IMG/VR virus record: IMGVR_UViG_3300049432_000212
Coordinates: 1-42,978 of that record
Source: a virus
Strand: one strand, 5' to 3'
DNA: 42,978 nt
Part shown: piece by piece, positions 20,885 to 28,704 of the stretch
How the letters are laid out: each line of letters starts with the position of its first letter
How positions within the stretch are numbered: position 1 is the stretch's first letter
Program-made: the position numbers and the translations under genes
The notes under the pieces: generated by a model
Database searches by the model: none
The model's input: only the letters and a program-made list of their open reading frames with translations
What the model was told of the DNA's origin: nothing

Positions 20885-23059
20885 ATGACAGAAATCCTGA
20901 TTTACGGGATCGTCGGCGACAGCTGGGACGGTCTCGACGCGAAGACGCTCGTGCCGATGATCTCGGAGGGCGACGACGACCTGGTGATCCGGATCAACAG
21001 CCCAGGCGGCTACGTCATGGAAGGCCTGACGATCTACAACGCCCTGATCCGCGAACAGGGTAAGGGCCGGAAGGTCGACGTCTCGATCGACGGTCTGTGC
21101 GCGTCGATGGCCTCGGTCATCGCGATGGCCGGCCAAACGATCAGCATGGCCGACAACGCCCTGATGATGATCCACAACCCGTGGGATTGCGCCTGCGGAG
21201 ACGCCGCCGAGCTGCGGCGGAAGGCGGACAAGCTCGACATCATCCGCGACCAGCTCGTGGGCATCTATTCCGGGCAAACCGGGCTCAGCACCGAAGAGCT
21301 GATCCCGATGCTCGACGCCGAGACCTGGATGACCGCCGAAGAGGCGTTCGACCAAGGCTTCATCACCGAGATCGCCGCGGCCCTTCAGGTAGCCGCGGCG
21401 ATCAACGTCCACGCATTCGGGTTCCGCAAGGCCCCCGATAGCCCGCTCATCACCACCATGGCGATGAGCCTGAAAAGGGCGGCCGTGCCCGCGCCTCAAC
21501 CGAAGGAAACCATCATGGACCTCTACAAGACCCGCGCGGCGCTGGTTGCCGCAATCTCCAAGTTTCAGAAGGACGGCGGCACGCAGGCCGAGATTGACAA
21601 GATCGCCGCCTCTGCCGTGGCCCTCGAGGCGCACGACGTCCTGCCGAAGACCGGAGCTCTCGCCCCTGCGCTGGAGCTGGTCACCGCGACCGTCATCGAG
21701 CCGGTGGCCGCCCTGACCTCGGCCGACGTGCAAGCGGCTGTCACCGCCGAGCGCACTCGCGTCGCGGAGATCCGCGCGCTCGGCCAGAAGCACGGCCTCG
21801 ACGACACCTTCATCGGCCCCCTGGTCAATTCTGAGACCACGCTCGCGACCGCCCGCGAGAAGATCCTCGAGAGGCTCGCCACGCAGTCCGATAGCGCGCA
21901 GATCGGCCATAACGGGCCGATGCGGGTCACCCAGGACGTTCGCGACAAGTTTCGCGAGGGCGCGACGAACTGGATCCTCGTCAAGGCGGGAGTCGCCCGC
22001 ATGGTCGAGCAGGCGGCCGCGCTGCGCGGCGAGACCCTGAAGATCGACCCCGGCGAGTTCCGCGGCGTTCGCAACTCCGACCTGGCTCGCGAAGCCCTGC
22101 AGATCGCGGGCATTCGGGCGAACCATCGCGATCCCGACATGATCGTCCGCGAGGCGATGACGACCCGCTCGGCCATCACGCAGACGACGAGCGATTTCCC
22201 GGTGCTTTTCGAGGATGCGATGCACAAGACGCTTCAGGCGGCTTATGCGGTCACCCCGGACACCTGGACGAAATTCGCCGGGACGGGCACGGTCACCGAC
22301 TTCCGCGATCACCATCGCTATCTGCGGGGCAGCTTCGGCGCGCTCGACAGCGTCAACGAGGCCGGCGAGTTCAAGAACAAGCCGATCCCGGACCTGGCGA
22401 AGGAGAAGATCCGGGCCACGACCAAGGGCAACATCATCAACCTGTCCCGGCAGGCCATCGTCAACGACGACATGGAGGCCTTTTCCGGCCTCGCGGTCGA
22501 CCTTGGCCGTGCGGCCAAGCTGACGATCGAGATCGATGTCTATGCCTTGCTCAACTCCAACCCGGCCATGAACGACGGCGTCGCGCTGTTCCACGCCAGC
22601 CACGGCAACCTGGCCGGCTCGGGCGTCGCGCCGACCGTCGCGGCGTTCGACGCGATTCGGGTGGCGATGGCTTCGCAGAAGGATTTGAGCGGCAACGAAT
22701 ATCTCGAAATCCGTCCTGCGATCGGGCTCTTCCCGCTCGGCCTGGGCGGCGTCGCCAAGATCCTCAACGGCAGCCAATATGATCCCGATGCGGTCAACAA
22801 GCTGCAGCGGCCGAACATCGTCAACGGCCTCTTCTCCGAGATCGTCGACACGCCACGACTGACCGGCACGGCCTATTACGCCTTCGCCGATCCCAATGTG
22901 GCGCCGGCGATCGAGGTCGTGTTCCTGAACGGTGTCACCGAGCCGTTCACGGACAGCGAAGAAGGCTGGCGGGTCGACGGCGTCGAATGGAAGGTGCGGC
23001 ACGACTATGGCGTCGGCGCCGTCAACTTCCGCTCGGCGTACAAGCAGCCCGGCGCCTAA
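20885..23059 (+). CDS. ClpP-like prohead protease / major capsid protein fusion
   Basis: The start at 20885 has AAGGAA 8 bases upstream, giving 724 residues. Residues 1-190 are a ClpP-type protease: RINSPGGYVMEG, nucleophile Ser74 in CASMASV, His97 in MIHNPW, likely Asp156. Residues 210-330 are a charged helical scaffold-like part (TAERTRVAEIRALGQKHGL). The rest is a Mu/HK97-type major capsid protein (LFEDAMHKTLQAAYAVTPDT, LDSVNEAGEFKNKPI, FHASHGNLAGSG, IRPAIGLFPLGLGG, YGVGAVNFRSAYK). A separate start inside it at 21515 is listed below. The fused chain should process itself during prohead assembly. Confidence 0.95.
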   Translation: MTEILIYGIVGDSWDGLDAKTLVPMISEGDDDLVIRINSPGGYVMEGLTIYNALIREQGKGRKVDVSIDGLCASMASVIAMAGQTISMADNALMMIHNPWDCACGDAAELRRKADKLDIIRDQLVGIYSGQTGLSTEELIPMLDAETWMTAEEAFDQGFITEIAAALQVAAAINVHAFGFRKAPDSPLITTMAMSLKRAAVPAPQPKETIMDLYKTRAALVAAISKFQKDGGTQAEIDKIAASAVALEAHDVLPKTGALAPALELVTATVIEPVAALTSADVQAAVTAERTRVAEIRALGQKHGLDDTFIGPLVNSETTLATAREKILERLATQSDSAQIGHNGPMRVTQDVRDKFREGATNWILVKAGVARMVEQAAALRGETLKIDPGEFRGVRNSDLAREALQIAGIRANHRDPDMIVREAMTTRSAITQTTSDFPVLFEDAMHKTLQAAYAVTPDTWTKFAGTGTVTDFRDHHRYLRGSFGALDSVNEAGEFKNKPIPDLAKEKIRATTKGNIINLSRQAIVNDDMEAFSGLAVDLGRAAKLTIEIDVYALLNSNPAMNDGVALFHASHGNLAGSGVAPTVAAFDAIRVAMASQKDLSGNEYLEIRPAIGLFPLGLGGVAKILNGSQYDPDAVNKLQRPNIVNGLFSEIVDTPRLTGTAYYAFADPNVAPAIEVVFLNGVTEPFTDSEEGWRVDGVEWKVRHDYGVGAVNFRSAYKQPGA
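21503..21517 (+). promoter_or_regulatory. Internal ribosome site and start within protease-capsid fusion
   Basis: AAGGAA (21503-21508) stands 6 bases before an in-frame ATG (21515). Initiation here would give a 514-residue scaffold-capsid protein (starting MDLYKTRAALVAA) without the protease, much as lambda makes Nu3 from inside gene C. The bases before the ATG encode a linker (APQPKET) rather than conserved protein. Confidence 0.6.
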
Positions 23060-23091
23060 TCGCGACACCACCTTCAACAGCCAGTGAATTC

Positions 23092-23119
23092 GGAAGGGCG
23101 GCTTCGAGCCGCTCTTTCC
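23092..23119 (+). terminator. Hairpin after capsid gene
   Basis: GCGGCT-TCG-AGCCGC (23098-23112) with pairing GGAAG/CTTTCC flanks makes a strong hairpin, but no U-run longer than three follows. It could slow transcription or protect the capsid mRNA end rather than fully terminate. Confidence 0.5.
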
Positions 23120-23136
23120 GTTTCGGGAGACATAAG

Positions 23137-23487
23137 ATGAGCAAGTTCATCAAGCTTTGGACCTCAGCGATCGTCAACGGGCGCCTTCGTCATCCGTCGG
23201 AAGGCGTCCTTCACCTCGAGGACGACGAGGCAGACCGCCTGATCGAAAACGCCGCCGGCGAGGATGTGACCGGGGACTTCTCGACCCAGCAGCGCAAGGA
23301 GGCGCCGGTCGAAAGCGTCACCGTCCAGACCGGCCAGGCCTCGCCGCTTGCGGCCTTCGACCCGAGTGCCGAGAATGCTCGGATCATTGCAGAGCGCCAA
23401 GCCGCCGCGGCGCCCGATCCGCTCGACCATGACGGAGACGGCCGCAAGGGCGGCTCCAAGCCCGGTGGCGCCAAACCGAAAGACTGA
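23137..23487 (+). CDS. Small head-region protein (FI-like position), 116 aa
   Basis: This 116-residue protein starts at 23137 with a GGGAG ribosome site 8 bases upstream. The N-terminal half is compact (LWTSAIVNGRLRHPSEG, LHLEDDEADRLIENAAGEDV). The C-terminus is a disordered Gly/Lys tail with a Ca-binding-like DHDGDGRKGG motif. It sits between capsid and decoration genes, where lambda has D/FI. A DNA-packaging or head-completion helper is likely, but the family is not identified. Confidence 0.7.
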   Translation: MSKFIKLWTSAIVNGRLRHPSEGVLHLEDDEADRLIENAAGEDVTGDFSTQQRKEAPVESVTVQTGQASPLAAFDPSAENARIIAERQAAAAPDPLDHDGDGRKGGSKPGGAKPKD

Positions 23488-23534
23488 GCGCATTTCAACC
23501 CCACGCGGCTGAGGCCGCAAATGAGGACAGCACG

Positions 23535-23867
23535 ATGGCCAAGAATTTCGTTCAGCCGGGGGAAACGCTCCCCCTCACCGCTCCCTATGACGTCGTGTCG
23601 GGCGGGGGCATGCTGGTCGGGGCGCTCTTCGCGGTCGCCCTGAACACGGCACTCAGCGGCGCCGCGGTGGAGGGCCGCACGGTCGGGGTCTTCGACCTCG
23701 CGAAGACCGCCAGCAACACCTTCACTCAGGGCGCCAAGGTCTATTGGGACAACACTGCCAAGACCGTCACGAGCACTTCCAGCGGCAATACGCTGATCGG
23801 CGTCGCAACGCAGGCTGCCGCCGGCGCGGATGCCACGGCGCGGGTGCGGCTCGGCATCGTCGCTTGA
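23535..23867 (+). CDS. DUF2190 capsid-decoration-like protein
   Basis: This 110-residue protein matches DUF2190: an N-terminal MAKNFVQPGETLPLTAPYDV, then GGGMLVGALFAVAL, VGVFDLAKTASNTFTQGAKV and a C-terminal ATARVRLG. It is an all-beta protein found after capsid genes, probably trimerising on the capsid surface like gpD. It ends just before a strong hairpin terminator. Confidence 0.85.
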   Translation: MAKNFVQPGETLPLTAPYDVVSGGGMLVGALFAVALNTALSGAAVEGRTVGVFDLAKTASNTFTQGAKVYWDNTAKTVTSTSSGNTLIGVATQAAAGADATARVRLGIVA

Positions 23868-23897
23868 AGCTGAGGCTCCGCGCTGCGGAGCCAAAGG

Positions 23898-23931
23898 AAG
23901 GGGCGGCGTCTCCCCCTGCGCCGCCCCTTTT
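23898..23931 (+). terminator. Rho-independent terminator-like hairpin
   Basis: AAGGGGCGGCG (23898-23908) pairs with CGCCGCCCCTT (23919-23929) around a 10-base loop, and the 3' side runs into TTTT (23928-23931). It lies inside the late operon after the abundant capsid proteins, so it probably dampens downstream expression. Confidence 0.7.
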
Positions 23932-23957
23932 CGGTCCTCCCGCAAGGAAACTTTTCC

Positions 23958-24233
23958 ATGAAGAAGATCATCCTCAACGGACCCGCGAGCGACAGCGTGG
24001 GCAATTTCGTGGACGCGGGCGGCGAGCTCAGCGTCAGCGGGCGTCATCAGGCCGGCCATATCGACGAGGGGAGCGCGAAGGCGTTGATCGCGAGCGGTGG
24101 CGCCGAAGTGGTGCGCGTGCAGGCGTCGCCCAAGCCGAAAGCAAAGCCAATAAGCGGTGCCGGGAAAGAGCAGGCCAAATCGCCCTCGAGCCCCGCGCCT
24201 TCGCCGACACCGCCGAAGGCCGCCGACGCCTGA
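23958..24233 (+). CDS. Hypothetical head protein, 91 aa
   Basis: This 91-residue protein has an AAGGAAA ribosome site 9 bases before the ATG. The first 55 residues are a small beta domain (MKKIILNGPASDSVGNFVDA); the last 40 are Lys/Ser/Pro/Ala-rich and disordered. The family is not recognised. Placement suggests a head-completion accessory. Its stop overlaps the next start (TGATG). Confidence 0.65.
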   Translation: MKKIILNGPASDSVGNFVDAGGELSVSGRHQAGHIDEGSAKALIASGGAEVVRVQASPKPKAKPISGAGKEQAKSPSSPAPSPTPPKAADA

Positions 24234-24544
24234 TGCGCGATCACGAAGCGGCGGCCTTGGCCGACATCCGCGCCGCCTATGAGGAGCCGGTGATCTACAC
24301 CGGCGCCGGCCTCGTCGGCGCGACCATCGCGGCCATTCCCTCGGATAGCGCCGCTTTGCCGTTCCAGGGCCCGGGCTCCACGGCGCGCGAGGTCAGCTTC
24401 GAGATCGGGCAAGCCTCGCTGCCGGAGGAGCCGCGGAACGGCAATCTGATCCAGCATGGCGGCAAAAACTGGTCAGTGATCGACATCACGCAGCGCGATG
24501 ACATCGCGGCCTGGGTGCTGGTTGTCGAGGAGGCGCAGCCATGA
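24233..24544 (+). CDS. Head-tail joining protein (gpFII-like)
   Basis: This 103-residue protein has the size and pattern of gpFII-type connectors: an N-terminal helix (MRDHEAAALADIRAAYEEPV) followed by beta strands (IQHGGKNWSVIDITQRDDIA, WVLVVEEAQP). Such proteins sit under gpW and receive the tail. It overlaps its neighbours by 1 and 4 bases. The assignment rests on length, position and strand pattern. Confidence 0.65.
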   Translation: MRDHEAAALADIRAAYEEPVIYTGAGLVGATIAAIPSDSAALPFQGPGSTAREVSFEIGQASLPEEPRNGNLIQHGGKNWSVIDITQRDDIAAWVLVVEEAQP

Positions 24545-24987
24545 CCGCGCCGCTCACGACCATCTTTGCCGCGGTCGATGCCCGGCTTGAGGCGATCGAA
24601 GGGGTCGAGAGCTACCAACGCATGCCCTCCGGCGATCCGGACCGCTTCCCGGCGATCGAGGCTTACGACAACGGCGACGAGCCGGTGCCAGAGCCCGATG
24701 TCGGCTCCACGAGGCTCGGCTTGATGCTGACGGTCGCAGGCTACGTCGAGACCGGCGGCGCCCTCGCGCACGATGCGTTGATCGCGCTGCACGCGGACGC
24801 CGTGAAGGCGCTGTGCGGCGACCAAGGCTCCGATCTCGGCCTGCCCGGGCTGGTCGAATTGATCGAGATCACCGGACGTCGGCGTGTCGACATTGCGGAG
24901 CTCGCGAAGAAGCGCCGGCTCGGCTTCGAGCAGGACTTCCTGATCCAATATTCCACCGTGCGGGGCGACCCGTCGCAACCTGCCTAA
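24541..24987 (+). CDS. Tail terminator / minor tail protein U-like
   Basis: This 148-residue protein has LTTIFAAVDARLEAIEGVES, DRFPAIEAYDNGDEPV and a C-terminal LGFEQDFLIQYSTVRGDPSQ, the fold order of small tail terminator proteins (gpU-like). It caps the tail tube at its head end. The position directly before the tail tube gene supports this. The spacing to the next gene is 12 bases and holds its ribosome site. Confidence 0.75.
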   Translation: MTAPLTTIFAAVDARLEAIEGVESYQRMPSGDPDRFPAIEAYDNGDEPVPEPDVGSTRLGLMLTVAGYVETGGALAHDALIALHADAVKALCGDQGSDLGLPGLVELIEITGRRRVDIAELAKKRRLGFEQDFLIQYSTVRGDPSQPA

Positions 24988-24999
24988 AGGAGGCAATCC

Positions 25000-26232
25000 A
25001 TGGCCGATCCCGTAATTCGCCCGGACAACGGGCTGCTGCTCTTTGCGATTCAGACCGCCGAGGGCTCTCCCGTCACCCTGGACCCGACGCTTCACGCGGT
25101 CGGGATTGTCGCCGACAGCTTCACCTATGGAGCGCCGTTCGGCACCGAGGCCAGCAACGAGGCCAATGGCAGCTTCGTCGCGTCCGCGCCGATGGTGATC
25201 GGGCAGGAGGTCAAGATCGGCTTCAAGATGCGCATCAAGGGCGCGGGCGCGGGCGTGACCTATACCTCCGTGATCAAGCCGCCGATGCATGCCCCGCTCG
25301 CCGCCTGCGGCTGGCGCGGCTTCTTCCAGGCGGCGATCGCGGCCGCCGCGCTGACCGCGGGCACCACGACCTCGGGCACGCTGGGGACCGGCTATACCGG
25401 CACCGCCCAGCTTTACCGCGGCATGCCGCTGATCCTCTCCGTCGGCCCCGGCGCGGGTCATATCCCGTTCGTCACCGACTATACCGTCGGCAAGCTGGCC
25501 ACGCTCAGCGATCTGCTGGCGACCCTGACCACGGCCACGCTGGCCGCCATCCCGGCGCACTGGACCTATGCCGGCACCACCCCGATCGACGCCGCGAGCC
25601 GCCTCACCGACCATCCTTGCGCGACCATCGGCTGGTACGAGGACGGCAATTTCCACCAGTGGCAGGACGTGCGCGGGATCGTCGACTTCGAGGGCAAGAG
25701 CGCCCGCCCCGGCGAGGCGACGTTCAGCATGACCGGCACCTATCTGGGCGCAACCGTCGCCACCATGCCGCTGAATGCGGTGATCGCCAGCCACAGCGCG
25801 CCCCTGCTCGTTCAGGGCGCAGCGACGCCGCCCGCGGCGATCATCAACCGGCTTCGGCTGCCTATTTCGAGCTGGGCGCTCCGCAACGGCGGCAACATGG
25901 AATCGGTGGACGATCCGAACACGATGTACGGCTTCGGCCCGGGCCAGATCACGGGGCGCGTCCCCGTCTTCGAGGCCGATCCCCTGCGCACGCTGGTCAC
26001 CACGCGCGACGTGATGACGGAGATCGGCGCCGCCTCGAACTATCCGATCGCGCTGCGGGCGGGCGCGAGCGCCGGCAATCGTTGGGGCCTGGCCCTGCCG
26101 CTCGCTCAGCCGGTTCAGGCCGATCCGGCGATGCGCGGCAAGCTGCGCTCGGATCAGACGAAGTGGCAGGCGCTCTCGCCGGGCCGCGATGCCCAGAACC
26201 GCGACAGCGACGCGTTCCTGAGCTTCTTCTGA
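25000..26232 (+). CDS. Major tail tube protein
   Basis: This 410-residue protein is preceded by an ideal AAAGGAGG site, as expected for a highly made structural protein. FTYGAPFGTEASNEANGSFV, VKIGFKMRIKGAG, CGWRGFFQAA and GWYEDGNFHQWQDVRGIVDF with RPGEATFSMTGTYLGA are tail-tube-like beta segments. At 410 residues it is longer than lambda gpV, so it probably carries one or more extra surface domains. It polymerises around the tape measure. Confidence 0.85.
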   Translation: MADPVIRPDNGLLLFAIQTAEGSPVTLDPTLHAVGIVADSFTYGAPFGTEASNEANGSFVASAPMVIGQEVKIGFKMRIKGAGAGVTYTSVIKPPMHAPLAACGWRGFFQAAIAAAALTAGTTTSGTLGTGYTGTAQLYRGMPLILSVGPGAGHIPFVTDYTVGKLATLSDLLATLTTATLAAIPAHWTYAGTTPIDAASRLTDHPCATIGWYEDGNFHQWQDVRGIVDFEGKSARPGEATFSMTGTYLGATVATMPLNAVIASHSAPLLVQGAATPPAAIINRLRLPISSWALRNGGNMESVDDPNTMYGFGPGQITGRVPVFEADPLRTLVTTRDVMTEIGAASNYPIALRAGASAGNRWGLALPLAQPVQADPAMRGKLRSDQTKWQALSPGRDAQNRDSDAFLSFF

Positions 26233-26260
26233 TCGGCCGCTCGATCAGCCTTCCACGGCG

Positions 26261-26283
26261 GGGCCGGGGCAACGCTCCGGCCC
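26261..26283 (+). terminator. Hairpin after tail tube gene
   Basis: GGGCCGG (26261-26267) and CCGGCCC (26277-26283) form a 7-bp hairpin with a 9-base loop and no U-run. It is likely an mRNA stabiliser or weak attenuator. Confidence 0.4.
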
Positions 26284-26308
26284 TCGCCCATCAACCAATG
26301 GGGCGATT

Positions 26309-27067
26309 ATGATCTATCTCAAGACGACGCCAAAGCCGTTCACCCCGCCCTGGTATAAAGCGGGCGTGGGGCCGGTGTTCATGATCCGCGCCGGCGACGT
26401 CGCGGAGCGCGAGATGTTCGAAGCCGAACTGACGGGCGAGCATGATGCGGGGCGCGTCCTCGAATATGAGGTCAACGGCGCGTTCGAGGCCGGCGTCGCC
26501 TTCCTGCTCGCGGATGCGCCGGGCCAATTGGCCGAGCTGCAGGCCATGCTCGCCGCCGAAAAGGAGGTAGAGGCGCACAACGCCGATCTCCCCCGACGCT
26601 CGTTCGACGTTGCGGAAGCCGAGCGGCAGGCGTTCCTCGAAAAGGAGACGCGGCGCCTGCCAGACAATCAGCGACAGGATTTGGAAGAGATTCGTCGCCT
26701 CGTCGCAAAATACTGGCCCGATTATCGCGCGCTGATGGCCCAGCAGGCCCGGCGCATCGCGATGCTGCCGCTCGAAGCCTTCCGCCGCTTCTGCGTCGGC
26801 TGGGAAGGATTGAAGCAGCCCTTCCAGGCGGGCCCTGACGGCCTGGTCACCCTCGAGGCGGCCGGAGGCGTAGCTCAGAACGACATGAAGTCGGCCGGCC
26901 TTCATGCCTATCGGCTGCTCTACGGGGCGGTGACGGAGGAGGGGCGAAAAAACTCCTCTGCGCCCGCGAAGTCCGGCTCCGCCCACAAGACTTCGCCTTC
27001 GGGCGCCGGATCGACGAAAAAGGGTGGGAGGTCGCGGGCGCGCGCTGGGTCGAGAACCCCCGCCTGA
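26309..27067 (+). CDS. Tail assembly chaperone (gpG-like), zero-frame product
   Basis: This 252-residue protein follows the tail tube gene, the place of lambda G. It is helical and charged (EAERQAFLEKETRRLPDNQR, LPLEAFRRFCVGWEGLKQPF). Its codons 214-215 are AAA AAC preceded by A (26947-26953), a classic -1 slippery heptamer. After it the zero frame encodes a low-complexity Ser/Lys/Arg tail, whereas the -1 frame is a normal protein, so the tail is probably just the default ending. It helps the tape measure fold and load tube subunits. Confidence 0.85.
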   Translation: MIYLKTTPKPFTPPWYKAGVGPVFMIRAGDVAEREMFEAELTGEHDAGRVLEYEVNGAFEAGVAFLLADAPGQLAELQAMLAAEKEVEAHNADLPRRSFDVAEAERQAFLEKETRRLPDNQRQDLEEIRRLVAKYWPDYRALMAQQARRIAMLPLEAFRRFCVGWEGLKQPFQAGPDGLVTLEAAGGVAQNDMKSAGLHAYRLLYGAVTEEGRKNSSAPAKSGSAHKTSPSGAGSTKKGGRSRARAGSRTPA

Positions 27068-27243
27068 CGGTCCCAGCCTGGGCGTTTGCCGTGGTCGACC
27101 TGTGGTTCACCTGCCGGCGCAATATGGGGATGATGGGGAGCTTCACAGCCCTTCCCTGTTCCGGCGGCGTCGGCGAGCAGCCGGCCGCTCTGATGGACGC
27201 CTTCGCGCTGCTGGACAGCGACATTGGCAAGGAGGCTGAGTGA
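26309..27243 (+). CDS. Tail assembly chaperone G-T fusion by -1 frameshift
   Basis: Slipping by -1 at A-AAA-AAC (26947-26953) continues into a frame of 96 more codons, to TGA at 27241-27243, giving a 311-residue G-T product. The -1 frame reads as real protein (FGRRIDEKGWEVAGARW, PAWAFAVVDLWFTCRRN, GGVGEQPAALMDAFALLDSD) and has no start of its own. Lambda and many long-tailed phages make such a fusion at a low ratio to G, and the ratio matters for tail assembly. No strong downstream hairpin is obvious. Confidence 0.8.
26947..26953 (+). promoter_or_regulatory. Programmed -1 ribosomal frameshift site
   Basis: AAAAAAC is in the phase A AAA AAC relative to the gpG-like frame, the strongest bacterial -1 slippery class. 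The downstream -1 frame is open for 96 codons. Confidence 0.8.
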
Positions 27244-27905
27244 TGCGCTCGGCGATCGAATTCAGCGTTGATCGCAGTCAGCTAGAGCGTGAGCTCCGGC
27301 GCATCGAAACCGCCTATCTGAAGGCAGAGCGTCATGCGGTCGCGGAGACGACGCGGGAGGCTGAGAAGGCGCTGGAGGGGGCGACCGCCGCGGCCGGGCT
27401 GGGTCGACTCGGCCGGGCCTGGACGAGCAAGGTATATCCGATCGGCGGGCTCGCAAGAGAGCCGGTGGGCTACATCTTTCCGAAAGGCGGGCGGCGAACC
27501 GAGGGCGCGATGCGGTCCTTTTCCCGGGGTGCCCGCATCCGCGCACTGGACGGTGGGCCCGTCGCCATCCCCTTGCCCGCTGCTGGCGGACGAGGGCGCG
27601 GCGGGGGGCTTACGCCGGAGGACTGGGAGCGCAAGACCGGGCAGAAGCTGAGACCAGTTTACCGGCGGGGCAAGGCGCCCTTGCTGGTCGCCGATGGCAG
27701 GGTAAATATGAGGAGCGGGCGCTTCAGGAAGAACACCCAGCGCGACGCTCGACGGATCGGCCCGGGCTACGGCGCCACGGTCCCGATCTTCGTGCTGATG
27801 CCTCAAGTGAACCTCAGCGCGCGGTTCTCGATCGAGGGGACGCTGGCGCCGTTCCCGGGTCGTCTCGCCGCAGCATTCGTGCGATTGGTGAATGCGATAA
27901 GTTGA
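27243..27905 (+). CDS. DUF6441 family tail protein
   Basis: This 220-residue basic protein starts at ATG 27243, right after the GT frame stop, with GGAGG 7 bases upstream. The pattern RSAIEFSVDRSQLERELRRI, RLGRAWTSKVYPIGG, VGYIFPKGGRRTEGAMRSFS, ARIRALDGGPVAIPLP and VFVLMPQVNL-like VPIFVLMPQVN matches DUF6441. Position and charge recall lambda gpZ-type tail completion proteins. It ends 40 bases before the moron gene. Confidence 0.8.
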   Translation: MRSAIEFSVDRSQLERELRRIETAYLKAERHAVAETTREAEKALEGATAAAGLGRLGRAWTSKVYPIGGLAREPVGYIFPKGGRRTEGAMRSFSRGARIRALDGGPVAIPLPAAGGRGRGGGLTPEDWERKTGQKLRPVYRRGKAPLLVADGRVNMRSGRFRKNTQRDARRIGPGYGATVPIFVLMPQVNLSARFSIEGTLAPFPGRLAAAFVRLVNAIS

Positions 27906-27910
27906 AAAGG

Positions 27911-27939
27911 TTTGCTCACCCGAGGCAAAGCGATATGAT
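27911..27939 (+). promoter_or_regulatory. Candidate promoter for the moron gene
   Basis: TTTGCT (27911-27916), 17 bases and TATGAT (27934-27939) make a reasonable sigma-70-type promoter. The expected start is about 27946, the A of the ATG, so the message would be leaderless. No ribosome site precedes the ATG, which agrees. Confidence 0.5.
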
Positions 27940-27945
27940 TGGTCC

Positions 27946-28515
27946 ATGCTAAAAAAGGTCGTCCTCTGCCTGGCCTTGGCCACCACCTCGACTACAACCG
28001 CTTACTCTCAGCCCAAGGACGTTGTGGCGCAGGGTAATCCAGCGGGAGAGGTCTTAAATAATGTCGAGGTCATTGACGACCCATTTAGCGTCAGCGCCCT
28101 ATATCAACTCACAATCGTAGACCAGCGGGCAGCTGACGACGGCGAGCGACTGAGAGCTTGGATTATAGTTTCCGTAGACCGTCAAACCGGCACTCGCATT
28201 TGGGCCCTCAGCGGATTCATTTTCTATCGCGGTGACTGGAGGTTTTACAATTCAGCCCGACTGTTAGGTGGTCGAACGCTAGATTTAACCCCTGGCTCGC
28301 GGGACGTAGTGACCTGCAGATCGGAACCCTGTCTTTTGAGTGAGGGCTTCACAGCCTTTCTAGACGACAGTGCTATTTCGGAGGCGAGACGTAGCGGGCT
28401 GCTCGCCGTCCAAATTGGGGGGCAGAGGGGCGGCAGGTTCGAACTGAGAATCACGCAGGCTGATCTTCGGGCTTTGGAGGCCTCTATAGCGGCTCACCCT
28501 CCAGCGCGGCAGTGA
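27946..28515 (+). CDS. Secreted moron protein of unknown function, 189 aa
   Basis: This 189-residue protein has a signal peptide (MLKKVVLCLALATTSTTTAYSQ; likely cleavage after the Ala-Tyr-Ser region), so it acts in the periplasm or outside. A pair of Cys in TCRSEPC could form a disulfide. The mature part is beta-rich (ALYQLTIVDQRA, AWIIVSVDRQTGTRIWALSG). Base composition drops to roughly 55% GC against about 65% or more around it, and it has its own promoter and a following terminator. That is the signature of a moron, a cargo gene often expressed from the lysogen. Superinfection exclusion or host-surface change is possible; no family is recognised. Confidence 0.8.
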   Translation: MLKKVVLCLALATTSTTTAYSQPKDVVAQGNPAGEVLNNVEVIDDPFSVSALYQLTIVDQRAADDGERLRAWIIVSVDRQTGTRIWALSGFIFYRGDWRFYNSARLLGGRTLDLTPGSRDVVTCRSEPCLLSEGFTAFLDDSAISEARRSGLLAVQIGGQRGGRFELRITQADLRALEASIAAHPPARQ

Positions 28516-28594
28516 AGGCAGTGAAATTCAAGCTCATGCGCAGTGCAGAGCCAAAGGCAAGCGTCGCATCATAGGCCTTCTGGGCGTCTGACAT
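28484..28594 (-). CDS. Small antisense gene, 36 aa
   Basis: On the minus strand a GGAGAA ribosome site stands 7 bases before ATG (28594), and a 36-codon frame (beginning MSDAQKAYDATLAFG) ends at TAG 28484, overlapping the last 32 bases of the moron gene tail to tail. It is the only minus-strand gene candidate in the late region. It could be a small regulator of the moron or a decayed remnant. No family is recognised. Confidence 0.35.
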   Translation of the reverse strand: MSDAQKAYDATLAFGSALRMSLNFTAFTAALEGEPL

Positions 28595-28661
28595 TTACGT
28601 TCTCCGAATCATGGCGGGACAACATCCCTCGCCAGAGATTGGGAGTCGATAGGCATTTACG

Positions 28662-28686
28662 GGCCGTCCTTCGGGGCGGCCTTTTT
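28662..28686 (+). terminator. Rho-independent terminator before tape measure gene
   Basis: GGCCGTCC (28662-28669), tetraloop TTCG and GGGCGGCC (28674-28681) form an 8-bp stem (one G-U pair) followed by TTTTT. It closes the moron unit; late transcription must read through it to reach the tape measure gene. Confidence 0.8.
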
Positions 28687-28704
28687 CAATTGAGGGAGGC
28701 GTCC

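Noticed and set aside
20795-23077. Very long open frame on the minus strand opposite the protease-capsid gene
   Set aside because: High-GC codon bias leaves antisense frames open; the plus strand encodes a clear capsid fusion, and the antisense protein is a low-complexity Arg/Asp/Gly sequence.
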